A stretch of 54,177 nucleotides of DNA, from the NCBI GenBank assembly GCA_036518955.1, contig DATDMG010000320.1, positions 1-54,177 of the forward strand, in the 5' to 3' direction. Shown one piece after another: positions 32,339-44,086 of the stretch; position 1 is the first letter of the stretch, and each line of letters starts with the position of its first letter. Source of the stretch: DATDMG01 sp036518955. Lineage in GTDB: Bacteria > Actinomycetota > Actinomycetes > Actinomycetales > Kineosporiaceae. A program made the translations under genes and the position numbers. Below the pieces are notes generated by a model. That model made no database searches and was not told where the DNA came from. It worked only from the letters and a program-made list of their open reading frames with translations.

Positions 32339-34509
32339 CAGGCGTCGTCCGCCAGGGGGAGCCCGGTCCAGGCGGCGGTGAAGGTCATCGTGTCGGCGGC
32401 CAGGGCCACCGAGCGGGACAGCGCCCGTGCCCCGTGCCCGACGTCGCCCTCGGCGCGGATCAGGATCGGCCGGTCCGAGCTCGTGGCGTGCTGCAGGGCC
32501 GCGCACATCTTGCGGGCGTGCAGCGGGTCGACCCGGGAGTCGCCCTCGAACACGGTGAACAACGTGGCGGGATAGTCGGCGCCCTCCCGGACGTGGTGGT
32601 ACGGCGAGTACGCCGCCAGCCACTCGAACTCCCGCGCGACCGCCGCGCTGCCGTACTCGACGTTCCAGGTCGCGCCGAGGCCGAACTTCTCGTAGCGGAT
32701 CATGTCCAGCAGGGGGGCGGAGCAGACGACGGCGGCGAAGAGGTCCGGCCGCTGGGTCAGCGCGGCTCCGACCAGCAGGCCGCCGTTCGAACCGCCGCTG
32801 GCGGCCAACTGCCCGGGCGTCGTCCAGCCGTCGGCGATCAGCCGCTCCGCCGCGGCGAGGAAGTCGTCGAACACGTTCTGCTTGTTCCCCAACATGCCGG
32901 CCCGGTGCCAGGCCTCGCCCTCCTCGGACCCGCCGCGCAGGTTGGCGACGGCGTACACCCCGCCCGCCTCCACCCAGGCGAGGATGCTCGCCGAGAACCC
33001 CGGCGTCAGCGACACGTTGAACCCGCCGTAGCCGTACAGGACGGTCGGGCGTGGCGCGGTCGGCGCGCCCGCCGGGTCGACCGCGTCGGCCCGCGCGATC
33101 ACGAACATCCGGACGGCGGTCCCGTCCGTGGATCGGTAGGTCACCTGCCGGGTGACGACGTCCGGAACCTCGACGGCGCCCGGAGGACGGGCCCACAGGG
33201 TCACCTCGCCGGTGATGCCGTCCAGCCGGTAGACGTGCGGCGGGGTGGTGTGGTCGGTGTAGCTGAACCACGCCTCGTGTCCGCCTTCCGGCCGGGAGAC
33301 CAGGCCACCGACCGCGCCGAGGCCGGGCAGCCGTACCGGCCACCGGTCGTCGTCCAGCGGGGTGCCGTCGGCGAGGGCGTGTGCCGTGATCTCGGAGACC
33401 GCATGCCGGGTCCAGCTCGCCAGCAGCAGCGGCGCGGTGTCGAGCGGGGCGCCGTCCAGGACGGTGAAGTCCTCCAGCACCGCCTCGTCGTCCTGCGGGA
33501 TGAGGTCGCGCCAGTGCTCCGGTTCCGGGTGCTCGGGCGAGGTGACGGCCAGCCGTCCGCGCGGTGCGTCCAGGTCGGTGGTGATGTAGAGGCGGCCGTC
33601 GCGGGCCACGAACGGGTCGGTCTTGGCGTCCAGTCCGACCGCCACCGGGCGCAGCGGGGGAGCGGCGAGGACGGCGTCCCGGTCCGGCGCCTCGGGGTCG
33701 CCCAGGTCGGCGATCCAGGCGTCGTTGCGCGGCGCCGTCCCGGTGGCCGCGGTGACGACCAGCCACCGGCCGTTGCGGGAGACGCGCACCCCGTAGTAGC
33801 TGCGTACGTCCATCCCTGCGCCGAAGATCTCGACGTCGTCCGCCGGGTCGGAGCCGAGCCGGTGCAGCCGGACCCGGCGGTGGTACTGGCGCTCGTCGTC
33901 CGGCACGAGCTCGGGGTCGAGCCGGCGCACGTAGTAGAACGCCCGGCCGCCCGGCAGCCACGCCACCGGGGAGTACCGGGCCCGGTCGATCGGGCCGTCG
34001 ACGTCCTCGCCGGTGGCGACGTCGAGCACCCGCAGCACACTCTCCTCGGTGCCGCCCTGGGAGAGCTGGTACGCGATCAGATCTCCCTCGGTCGTCGGCT
34101 GCCATGCGTCCAGCGTCGTCAGGCCGGTCGGATCGAGGGCCATCGGGTCGATCAGCACTCGTTCGGCCGGGTCCCCGCCCGGCAGCGGATCGACCACGGT
34201 CAGGACGCTGTGCTCCGCAGATCCCTCCCGGCGCATCACGAACCTGCGGTCACCGCGCCAGATCGGCACCCCGACGTAGCCGCCGCTCAGCAGCTCGCGG
34301 ATCCGGCGCTCGGCGGCCTCCTGGCCGGGCCAGGTGGCCGCCCGCTCCTGGAACAGCGCGTGCTGCGCCCGCGACCAGGCCACCGTACGCTCGTCCGCCG
34401 GATCCTCGAGCCACCGGTAGGGATCGGGGACCGGCCGGCCGTGCAGGACGTCGACCACGTCCAGGCGGGGGGCGGCCGGATGGTCGGCTCGGGAGGTGGT
34501 GGAGGTCAT
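32338..34509 (-). CDS. Prolyl oligopeptidase family serine peptidase (S9A)
   Basis: 723 residues from the ATG at 34509. N-terminal propeller begins P-D-P-Y-R-W-L-E-D-P, classical for prolyl endopeptidases. The C-terminal alpha/beta hydrolase domain carries the catalytic Ser in G-G-S-N-G-G near residue 560, Asp in D-S-R-V-D-P and His in V-G-H-G-A-R. N-L-R-G-G-S-E-E-G-E-A-W-H is a further S9A motif. No signal peptide, so it cleaves small proline-containing peptides in the cytoplasm. It is divergent from malQ, 72 bases away, and coupled to the channel gene downstream. Confidence 0.94.
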   Translation of the reverse strand: MTSTTSRADHPAAPRLDVVDVLHGRPVPDPYRWLEDPADERTVAWSRAQHALFQERAATWPGQEAAERRIRELLSGGYVGVPIWRGDRRFVMRREGSAEHSVLTVVDPLPGGDPAERVLIDPMALDPTGLTTLDAWQPTTEGDLIAYQLSQGGTEESVLRVLDVATGEDVDGPIDRARYSPVAWLPGGRAFYYVRRLDPELVPDDERQYHRRVRLHRLGSDPADDVEIFGAGMDVRSYYGVRVSRNGRWLVVTAATGTAPRNDAWIADLGDPEAPDRDAVLAAPPLRPVAVGLDAKTDPFVARDGRLYITTDLDAPRGRLAVTSPEHPEPEHWRDLIPQDDEAVLEDFTVLDGAPLDTAPLLLASWTRHAVSEITAHALADGTPLDDDRWPVRLPGLGAVGGLVSRPEGGHEAWFSYTDHTTPPHVYRLDGITGEVTLWARPPGAVEVPDVVTRQVTYRSTDGTAVRMFVIARADAVDPAGAPTAPRPTVLYGYGGFNVSLTPGFSASILAWVEAGGVYAVANLRGGSEEGEAWHRAGMLGNKQNVFDDFLAAAERLIADGWTTPGQLAASGGSNGGLLVGAALTQRPDLFAAVVCSAPLLDMIRYEKFGLGATWNVEYGSAAVAREFEWLAAYSPYHHVREGADYPATLFTVFEGDSRVDPLHARKMCAALQHATSSDRPILIRAEGDVGHGARALSRSVALAADTMTFTAAWTGLPLADDA

Positions 34510-34581
34510 GGGCGATGAGCCTACGATGCACGCCGTCACAACGGCCTGCGTCGGGGGGCCCTTCTGGCAGGATTTCCCGGC

Positions 34582-37050
34582 GTGAGACCTGCGCGCGAGC
34601 CCGCCGACGCCGATACCGCTGCGAGTACCGCCGCGAGTGCGGAGGCGCCCACCGCCGACCCGCACCCACACTCCGCCGGAGGGCCCGAGGAGGCGGGTTT
34701 CTCGCTGTTCACGCCCACGCTGTCGCCGGCGCCGTTCGGGGCCGAGGCGGAGGCCGGGCGGGCTCCCGCCGTCGGGCGGGTCCCGGGTGTCCCGGCCTCG
34801 GACCTGCCCGGCGAGAGTGCTCCGATCGCGGGTCCGGGAGCCCAGCCGCAGCTCGGCGTGCCCCCGGGATCGGGGGTGCCGAGGGGGCCCGTGGCGCCGG
34901 GGGCGTCGCAGCCGGTGTTCCTCCCGTCGCCGGAGGACGGGCTGCCCGCTCAGCTGGTCGAGCTGGCCCACGCGTACGGCGTCGCCACGGAGTACTGGGA
35001 CTGGCGGGGCCAGCACACCGTGGTGCCGAGGCGGACGATCGTCGCCGTGCTGGCCGCCCTGGACGTGCACGCCGGGGATCCTGCCGCCGTCGAGCGCTCG
35101 CTCGCGGAGGTCCGCGACCGGCCGTGGCGGCAGGTCCTGCCGGACGTCGTCGTCGCGCGGCGGGGGACGGCGCCGAGGATCCCCGTCCACGTGGCCGACG
35201 GCACACCGGTGGAGGTGTTCGTCGAGCTGGAGGGCGGCGGCCGCCGGCCGCTGGCGCAGGAGGACCGCTGGGTCGAGCCCCGCACCGTCGACGGCCGGCT
35301 CGTCGGGGAGGCCACCTTCGTCGTCCCGGCCGACCTGCCGCTCGGCTGGCACCGGCTGTTCGCGCTGCACGTGGACGGCCAGGCGGAGCGGCCGCTGGTC
35401 GTGACGCCGGCTCGGCTGGAGCTGCCGGCCGGGCTCGGGGAACGTCGCGCCTGGGGCTTCATGACCCAGCTGTACTCGGTGCGCTCGGAGCTCTCCTGGG
35501 GTCTGGGTGACCTCGCCGACCTGGCCGAGCTGGCCTCCTGGAGCGCCCGCGCGCACGGCGCCGACTTCGTGCTGGTGAACCCGTTGCACGCCGCCGAGCC
35601 CGTCCCGCCGATGCAGCCCTCGCCGTACCTGCCGGTCACGCGTCGCTTCGTCAACCCGATCTACCTGCGAGTGGAGGACGTCCACGAGGTCGCCTACATG
35701 CCCTCGTCGGACCGAGCCATCATCGAGTGGTCGGCAGAGGCGATGCGTGGTCTCAACACCGACGCCGGCGTGCTCGACCGGGACGCCGTCTGGGAGGCGA
35801 AGAAGGCCGCGCTCGAGACGGTGTACGAGCAGCCGCGGACGCCGGGACGGCAGGCCGCGCTGGAGGCGTTCTGCGAACGGGAGGGCCAGGGGCTGATCGA
35901 CTTCGCCACCTGGTGCGCGCTGGCGGAGCGCTACGGCACGCCGATGTCGCGGTGGCCCAAGCACGTCCTCGACCCGCGCTCCGACACGGTGGGCCAGCTG
36001 CGCCGCGAGCTGGCCGACCGGGTGTCGTTCCACATGTGGCTGCAGTGGTGCCTGGACGAGCAGCTCGCCGCCGCTCAGCGGACGGCGACGCAGGCCGGGA
36101 TGCGCCTCGGCGTCGTCCACGACCTGGCGGTCGGCGTCCATCCGGAAGGCGCTGACGGGTGGGCCCTGGGGGACGCGCTGGCCCGGTACGTCACGGTGGG
36201 AGCGCCGCCGGACGCGTTCAACCAGCAGGGCCAGGACTGGAGTCAGCCGCCGTGGCGGCCGGACCGGCTCGCCGGGCTGGGGTACGCGCCGTACCGCGAC
36301 ATGCTGCGCACCGTCCTCCGGCATGCCGGCGGCCTGCGGGTGGACCACATCATCGGGCTGTTCCGGCTGTGGTGGGTCCCGAACGGTTGCGGGCCCGCCG
36401 AGGGAACCTACGTGCGCTACGACCACGAGGCGCTGATCGGGATCCTGGCGCTGGAGGCGCACCGGGCGGGCGCGTTCGTCGTCGGCGAGGACCTCGGCAC
36501 GGTCGAGCCGTGGGCGCGTGACTACCTGCGGGAGCGCGGCCTGCTCGGGACGTCGATCCTCTGGTTCGAGCGGGACTCGTCGGGCAAGCCGTTGCCGCCG
36601 GAGTCCTGGCGCGAGCTGTGCCTGGCGACGGTCACGACGCACGACCTGCCGCCGACGTCCGGTTACCTCGCCGGCGAGCACATCGAACTGCGGCATCGTC
36701 TCGGCCTGCTCACCCGACCCGTCGAGGAGGAGACCGCGATCGACGAGGCCGACCGGGAGGCCGTGCTCGCCCAGCTGTCGGCGCTGGGGCTGCTCGGCTC
36801 CAACCCCACCGAGCGGGACCGGGTGGAGGCGCTGCACCGGTTCCTCACCTGGACGCCGGCCCGGCTTCTCGGCGTCGCGCTCTCCGACGCGACCGGCGAC
36901 CGTCGGACGATGAACCAGCCGGGGACCAACAACGAGTACCCGAACTGGCGGCTCCCGCTCGCGGACGGTGCGGGTCGTCCGGTGCTCCTGGCGGAGGTGA
37001 TGAGCTCCATCCGGGCCGCCAGCCTGGCCAGGACGGTGAACGGCCGCTGA
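34582..37050 (+). CDS. malQ: 4-alpha-glucanotransferase (amylomaltase)
   Basis: 822 residues with a GTG start. Residues 1-115 are an unusually long disordered Ala/Pro/Gly-rich leader, and residues about 120-260 a beta-rich domain seen in actinobacterial MalQ. The GH77 barrel starts near 290 (W-G-F-M-T-Q-L-Y-S-V-R-S). Catalytic residues are visible: nucleophile Asp in L-R-V-D-H-I-I-G-L-F, acid/base Glu in V-G-E-D-L-G-T-V, and Asp in T-H-D-L-P-P-T-S-G-Y. The end has N-Q-P-G-T-N-N-E-Y-P-N-W, a fixed GH77 signature. It transfers maltosyl units between glucans. A start closer to residue 110 is conceivable but I see no better ribosome site. Confidence 0.93.
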   Translation: MRPAREPADADTAASTAASAEAPTADPHPHSAGGPEEAGFSLFTPTLSPAPFGAEAEAGRAPAVGRVPGVPASDLPGESAPIAGPGAQPQLGVPPGSGVPRGPVAPGASQPVFLPSPEDGLPAQLVELAHAYGVATEYWDWRGQHTVVPRRTIVAVLAALDVHAGDPAAVERSLAEVRDRPWRQVLPDVVVARRGTAPRIPVHVADGTPVEVFVELEGGGRRPLAQEDRWVEPRTVDGRLVGEATFVVPADLPLGWHRLFALHVDGQAERPLVVTPARLELPAGLGERRAWGFMTQLYSVRSELSWGLGDLADLAELASWSARAHGADFVLVNPLHAAEPVPPMQPSPYLPVTRRFVNPIYLRVEDVHEVAYMPSSDRAIIEWSAEAMRGLNTDAGVLDRDAVWEAKKAALETVYEQPRTPGRQAALEAFCEREGQGLIDFATWCALAERYGTPMSRWPKHVLDPRSDTVGQLRRELADRVSFHMWLQWCLDEQLAAAQRTATQAGMRLGVVHDLAVGVHPEGADGWALGDALARYVTVGAPPDAFNQQGQDWSQPPWRPDRLAGLGYAPYRDMLRTVLRHAGGLRVDHIIGLFRLWWVPNGCGPAEGTYVRYDHEALIGILALEAHRAGAFVVGEDLGTVEPWARDYLRERGLLGTSILWFERDSSGKPLPPESWRELCLATVTTHDLPPTSGYLAGEHIELRHRLGLLTRPVEEETAIDEADREAVLAQLSALGLLGSNPTERDRVEALHRFLTWTPARLLGVALSDATGDRRTMNQPGTNNEYPNWRLPLADGAGRPVLLAEVMSSIRAASLARTVNGR

Positions 37051-37161
37051 CCCATCAACCCCCAGCCCACGGACGCCGTCCGGTCGGTACTGGGACACCC
37101 CAGGCCGCCGACCGCCAGCAGGAGGACGTTCCAGCACCGCTCACCCCCGGGCGCCGGACTG

Positions 37162-39729
<2,568 letters not shown>

Positions 39730-39898
39730 TGCGGCTCCTCGTCAGCGTCGGCGGTCGTTCGCGGGAGGTCGTGGGACACAGCATCCTGTCATGGCCGCCG
39801 TCGGCGGGTCGCTCCGGCCCCGGTGCGGGAAGGGGGCAACCTGGTGCACTGTTGGCTCAGCAACGACCCTCCCGTCCAGGCCATCGGAAAGGAACGCC

Positions 39899-40507
39899 GT
39901 GAGCGAGCGTGACATCGCCGACTTCTGGTTCGACCCGGTCTGCCCGTGGGCCTGGATGACCTCACGCTGGATGATGGAGGTGCAGAAGGTCCGGGCCGTC
40001 GACGTCCGCTGGCACGTGATGAGCCTGGCGGTGCTGAACGAGGGCCGCGAGGTGAGCCCGGAGTACCGCGACCTGATGGACCGCGCCTGGGGCCCGGTCC
40101 GGGTGATCATCGCGGCCCAGGAGCTGCACGGCGAGCAGTATGTCAAGCCGCTGTACGACGCGATGGGCACCCGGATCCATCCCGGCGGCAACTCCGACCA
40201 CTCGGTGGTGATCGCCGAGGCGCTCGGTGAGGTCGGCCTGCCCGCCGATCTGGCCGGGTACGCCGGCAAGGACACCTTCGACGCACAGCTGCGGGCCAGC
40301 CATGCCGAGGGCATCGGCCGCGTCGGCCAGGACGTCGGCACCCCGGTCGTCGCGGTGAACGGCGTCGCGTTCTTCGGCCCGGTGGTGACGCCCGCACCGA
40401 AGGGTGAGGCCGCAGGCCGGCTGTGGGACGGTGCGGTGCTCGTGGCGGGGACGCCGGGCTTCTTCGAACTCAAGCGAACCCGCACCCAGGGCCCCATCTT
40501 CGACTAG
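39899..40507 (+). CDS. DsbA-fold protein, homologue of mycothiol-dependent nitroreductase Rv2466c
   Basis: 202 residues from a GTG with AAAGGA five bases before it. It matches the Rv2466c family from end to end: D-F-W-F-D-P-V-C-P-W-A-W near the N-terminus, W-H-V-M-S-L-A-V-L-N-E, A-W-G-P-V-R-V-I-I-A-A, V-G-x-D-V-G-T-P-V-V-A-V-N-G-V-A-F-F-G-P-V and the end F-F-E-L-K-R-T-R-T. Rv2466c carries C-P-W-C; here it is Cys15-P-W-Ala18. A single cysteine would fit a mycothiol-linked monothiol mechanism. It is the last intact gene before a decayed region. Confidence 0.88.
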   Translation: MSERDIADFWFDPVCPWAWMTSRWMMEVQKVRAVDVRWHVMSLAVLNEGREVSPEYRDLMDRAWGPVRVIIAAQELHGEQYVKPLYDAMGTRIHPGGNSDHSVVIAEALGEVGLPADLAGYAGKDTFDAQLRASHAEGIGRVGQDVGTPVVAVNGVAFFGPVVTPAPKGEAAGRLWDGAVLVAGTPGFFELKRTRTQGPIFD

Positions 40508-41286
40508 CCGAACTCATGCGCACGGTCGAGCCCTTGCGGGAAGCGGATCTGCGCGACCCGGCAGGAGTGGACCACGCCCGGCCGCGGCACCGCGATCCGA
40601 GCGGCCGCGAGGACGGCCCGGCCACGGCCCACGAGACGCGTCGTGCCACCCGCCTTCACCGGCAACGACCCGAGCGTCTTGTCCACGCTCGGCGCCGCAC
40701 CGAACGTCGCCCACCCCGCTGCTGCCACTCGCCACAAGGTGGCCGGGGTGTTCTCCCGTCCGGAGCCCCGGGACTGCTGGAGCAGATGCCGATCGGTCTG
40801 TTGTCTCCGTTACGGAAGAAGAACGGCCGGATGCTGGCCGAGCATGCCGGGCACACCCGTCCGGGCCGGACGCAGACGTTCTTGTGCCGCGGGGCGGGGG
40901 GCCAAGGCCATGAAGCGGTAATCACTCGTTGAAGCACCTGATGGTCAGGTTGAAGGACCCATCGGCATTGATTGTGCGATTCACGATATCCATTCGGTTG
41001 TAGGGCCGTAGGGGTGGCGTGTCGTGGTTCTGCCCTGTCCGCCACGGGACATCCGGGTGCTGCGCGCCGGCGTCACGCTTGGCGTATTCGAATCTTTCGT
41101 GACCGGGAAGCGAGGGCTGGTTCACCGGTCGGAATGTGTGCGTGAAGGAAGATGATCTGCGCGTCCTGATCTTTCTCGGGTGGATCAGATCGGAGGTGCA
41201 CCCTGTCCAGGCCGGTCAGCGGGAGGGCCGGCCGCCGCGCCGCTCGGTGGCAGCGGGGGCGGACGGGTACCTGGCAGACTGCGGCC
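40508..41286. other. Decayed intergenic region, AT-richer at its right half
   Basis: 780 bases without an intact recognisable gene. It contains the transposase fragment (40735-40932). On the minus strand a 67-codon frame from 41125 to 40922 ends in R-T-I-N-A-D-G-S-F-N-L-T-I-R-C-F-N-E with protein-like composition; I could not match it to a family, and it may be the tail of a lost gene. From about 40930 to 41180 the base composition is clearly less GC-rich than neighbours, a sign of foreign DNA. Confidence 0.6.
40735..40932 (+). pseudogene. Fragment of an IS701-type DDE transposase
   Basis: One frame gives G-V-F-S-R-P-E-P-R-D-C; after a shift the next frame gives G-L-L-S-P-L-R-K-K-N-G-R-M-L-A-E-H-A-G-H, then R-T-Q-T-F-L-C-R. 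IS701 transposases have this order near the N-terminus (F-x-R-x-E-P-R, then L-x-G-L-L-S-P-x-x-R-K-N-G-W-x-L-A-E-x-A-G). No DDE catalytic part, no terminal inverted repeats and no target duplication are visible. So an insertion sequence once sat here and only 65 residues of it remain. Confidence 0.65.
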
Positions 41287-41796
41287 ATGCGCGTCCACGT
41301 GGGATCCGATCACGCCGGATTCGAGCTGAAGCAGCACCTGGTCGCCGTGCTGGGGGCGGCCGGGCACGATGTCGTGGATCACGGTCCGCGGACGTTCGAC
41401 CCGCAGGACGACTATCCCCCGTACTGCCTTCGCGCAGCGGCGGCGGTGCCGGCCGACCCGGGCAGCCTCGGCGTCGTCATCGGAGGGTCCGGCAACGGCG
41501 AGCAGATGGCGGCGAACAAGGTGCGCGGTATCCGGTGCGCGCTCGCCTGGAGCGCCGAGACGGCCCGCCTCGGCCGCCAGCACAACGACGCGAACGTCGT
41601 CGCGATCGGCGCTCGGCAGCACCCGCGCGAACAGGCGACGTCGTTCGTCGAGGCCTTCCTCACGGAGCCGTTCAGCAACGATCCCCGGCACCAACGCCGG
41701 ATCGACATGCTGACCCGGTACGAGACGACCGGAGAGTTGCCGCCGCTGCCCGCCGACCCGGCCCCGGCATCCGCCCGGGACGGCGCCGCGGAGTGA
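41287..41796 (+). CDS. rpiB: Ribose-5-phosphate isomerase B
   Basis: 169 residues. V-G-S-D-H-A-G-F-E-L-K at the N-terminus, a G-G-S-G-N-G-E phosphate/anion loop near residue 68, A-A-N-K-V-x-G-I-R and H-N-D-A-N-V are standard RpiB motifs. The actinobacterial subtype has Glu (in G-N-G-E) where enteric enzymes have Cys. It interconverts ribose 5-phosphate and ribulose 5-phosphate. The 15 C-terminal residues are a disordered tail. It sits 9 bases before the glycosylase gene. Confidence 0.95.
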   Translation: MRVHVGSDHAGFELKQHLVAVLGAAGHDVVDHGPRTFDPQDDYPPYCLRAAAAVPADPGSLGVVIGGSGNGEQMAANKVRGIRCALAWSAETARLGRQHNDANVVAIGARQHPREQATSFVEAFLTEPFSNDPRHQRRIDMLTRYETTGELPPLPADPAPASARDGAAE

Positions 41797-41805
41797 CCCG
41801 CCAGC

Positions 41806-42603
41806 ATGCCTGAGGGACACACCATCCACCGACTCGCCCGCCAGCACCTCACCATCTTCGGCGCCCGTCCGGTGCGGGTGAGCAGTCCGCAAGGCCGGTT
41901 CGAGGCGGGGGCGGCGCTGCTCGACGGGCAGCTGCTGCTCGGTGGCCAGGCGCACGGCAAGCATGAGTTCCTGCACTTCGAGGGCGACCGTTGGCTGCAC
42001 GTCCACCTCGGCCTCGGCGGCAGCTGGGTCTTCGGCGAGGGTGACCCGCCGCCCCCGCGCGGCTCCGTCCGGGTTCGGCTTGCCGGTGACGCCGGCTGGG
42101 CCGACCTGCGCGGACCAACGGTGTGCGCCGTCCTGGCGGGCGGCCAGGTCGCCGCCGTCCGCGCCAGGCTCGGTGCGGACCCGCTGCGCCGGGACGCCGA
42201 CCCCGCTGCCGCAGGGGACCGGATCCAGCGGTCCCGGCTGCCCCTCGGGGCGCTGCTCATGCAGCAGGACATCGTGGCCGGAGTGGGGAACGTGTTCCGC
42301 GCCGAGTCCCTGTTCCGGGCCGGGCTCGACCCGTGGCGGCCCGGCCGGGAGCTGGACGGCGACCGCTGGGCCGCGCTGTGGGCGGACCTCGTCGCGCTCC
42401 TGCGCGACGGCGTCCGGCGTGGCCGCATCGTCACCACCCGTCGGGAGCACCGCTCCCGACGGGGCGGCGCGCTGCTCGCCGAGGATGCCCACTACGTGTA
42501 CCGGCGCACCGGCCTGGGGTGTCGCGTCTGCGGTGCGCCGGTCGTCGCCGAGCCGATGGCGGGCCGCACGCTGTACCGGTGCGTGACCTGCCAGCGCGGC
42601 TGA
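41806..42603 (+). CDS. Fpg/Nei-family DNA glycosylase (Nei2/endonuclease VIII type)
   Basis: 265 residues. After removal of Met the N-terminal Pro and Glu (M-P-E-G-H-T-I-H) form the catalytic pair. The H2TH region carries G-V-G-N-V-F-R-A-E-S-L-F near residue 158, and a zinc finger of the type C-x2-C ... C-x2-C is at the end (C-R-V-C, C-V-T-C). The H-T-I-H start identifies the Nei2 branch known from mycobacteria. It removes oxidised bases and nicks at the lesion. Likely co-transcribed with rpiB, an arrangement common in actinobacteria. Confidence 0.93.
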   Translation: MPEGHTIHRLARQHLTIFGARPVRVSSPQGRFEAGAALLDGQLLLGGQAHGKHEFLHFEGDRWLHVHLGLGGSWVFGEGDPPPPRGSVRVRLAGDAGWADLRGPTVCAVLAGGQVAAVRARLGADPLRRDADPAAAGDRIQRSRLPLGALLMQQDIVAGVGNVFRAESLFRAGLDPWRPGRELDGDRWAALWADLVALLRDGVRRGRIVTTRREHRSRRGGALLAEDAHYVYRRTGLGCRVCGAPVVAEPMAGRTLYRCVTCQRG

Positions 42604-42650
42604 GCGGGCCGGGGCGGGCGGCGGCGGACGGCGGCGGCCGGGAACGCGCC

Positions 42651-43961
42651 TCAGAAGAGCCAGCCGCAGTGCGGCGCCATCGAGGAGGCGAACGCGACCG
42701 AGGCCTGGGCCAGTGCGGTGGCGTCGTGCACCCGGACGAGGCCCGCGTGCGCGAGCGCGGCCAGCGTCGGGCCGCCGAGGTAGGCGGTTGCGAGCTCGCG
42801 CACGCCCAGCTCGAGCTGGGCGGGCGCGTCCGTCCGGGTACAGGTGGCGTCGCCGGGTCCCGCGACGAGGTGCCAACGGCCGGTGTTCGCCGGCCGCAGC
42901 GGGTCGGTCACCCCGAGGACGACGTCGAGGGGGCCGGCGTACCCGCGTGCGGCCAGTGCTGCCGGGACGTCGACGAGTCGGGCCCAGACGCCGTCCGTCA
43001 CCGTCGGGCCGGCGGCCCGCGGATCCGCCAGGAGGTGCAGCAGCGGGTCGTCGACGGCGAGCAACGGCGTGTCCACCGTGACCGTCAGGTCCAGGTCCGC
43101 CAGCCGGCTCCAGAGCGCGTGCGCCGCGGCGCCGTCCAGGGCCACCGCCTCGGTGACCTCGACGACACCGGCCGGGGCGTGGTTCTCCCACCTGCCTCGG
43201 CGGCGGAACAGCGCGTAGGCACGCAAGGCGCCGTCCGGGTCGGTCACGGTCGCCAGCTTCAGGCTCTCCGCCCCCGACCGGCGCCGGCGGGGATCGAGGA
43301 ACGCCTCCCGGCGCAGGCCATGGTGGCTGCGGCTCAGCCACCCGGGTCGGGCCGCCTGGGCGGCGTCGAAGCATCGCGCGACGAGCGGGGCGTGCGCGTC
43401 GGCATCCGCCCGGTGGAAGTCCACCCAGAGGTCGGCGGCTCCCGGGACGTCGCGCAACGCGGCCGCGCGGGGCAGCCGCAGGTTGACGGCCTGGGTGGCG
43501 GCGCCGTACCCGAACCGACCGTAGATCATGGTCTCGGCGGCGTGCAGCAGGCTGACCACCTCACCGTGCCCGGCGACGTCGTCGAGATGGTGGCGCATCA
43601 TCGCCGTCAGGACGCCGCGGCGTCGGTCCCGGGGGTGAACGCCCACCCAGCTCAGACCTGCACACGGCACGGAGCGGTTGCCGGGCACGGTCAGCTGCCC
43701 GGGGACCACGGAGTAGACGCCGGCCAGCCGCTCGGCGCCGCCGAGCCGGGCCCCGAAGGTGCGCTCCCACACCAGCGAGTCGACGACGGCGCGCAGGTCG
43801 TCGGGGAGCAGGACGTCGCCGTCCAGGCCGAAGGCCCAGCGGTCGACGTCGAGGACGGCCGGCGCGTCGTCCCGGGTGACGGCGACGACGTCGATCTGCG
43901 GCGGGTGCGTCCCGGCTGGCGAGGACGGCGCGGGGACAGCGACGGGCGGCTCGGGGACCAT
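42651..43961 (-). CDS. Eis-type GNAT N-acetyltransferase
   Basis: 436 residues. Acetyl-CoA motif A is R-R-R-G-V-L-T-A-M-M near residue 115; the conserved Tyr lies in I-Y-G-R-F-G-Y-G near 148. Two further domains follow, a second GNAT-like domain and an SCP2-like C-terminus ending in Phe (C-G-W-L-F), the carboxylate used as base in Eis. Family members acetylate aminoglycosides at several amines, or lysines on host proteins; the physiological substrate in non-pathogens is unknown. An upstream AT-rich patch at 43997-44010 could hold its promoter. Confidence 0.9.
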   Translation of the reverse strand: MVPEPPVAVPAPSSPAGTHPPQIDVVAVTRDDAPAVLDVDRWAFGLDGDVLLPDDLRAVVDSLVWERTFGARLGGAERLAGVYSVVPGQLTVPGNRSVPCAGLSWVGVHPRDRRRGVLTAMMRHHLDDVAGHGEVVSLLHAAETMIYGRFGYGAATQAVNLRLPRAAALRDVPGAADLWVDFHRADADAHAPLVARCFDAAQAARPGWLSRSHHGLRREAFLDPRRRRSGAESLKLATVTDPDGALRAYALFRRRGRWENHAPAGVVEVTEAVALDGAAAHALWSRLADLDLTVTVDTPLLAVDDPLLHLLADPRAAGPTVTDGVWARLVDVPAALAARGYAGPLDVVLGVTDPLRPANTGRWHLVAGPGDATCTRTDAPAQLELGVRELATAYLGGPTLAALAHAGLVRVHDATALAQASVAFASSMAPHCGWLF

Positions 43962-44086
43962 GTCGCCAGCCTTCCAGCCCGACGTCGCCGGCTCGCTCTA
44001 TATTTTCACCGAAGCCTGCATCTTCTCGCCCCGAATCTTCCTCTCCGCAGTGTCTCGGTAGCGCTGCGTCTCGATAGGGTCGCCAA

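Noticed and set aside
42651..43961. Mycothiol acetyltransferase (MshD)
   Set aside because: Length, the Y-G-R-F-G-Y-G motif and the terminal Phe fit Eis much better.
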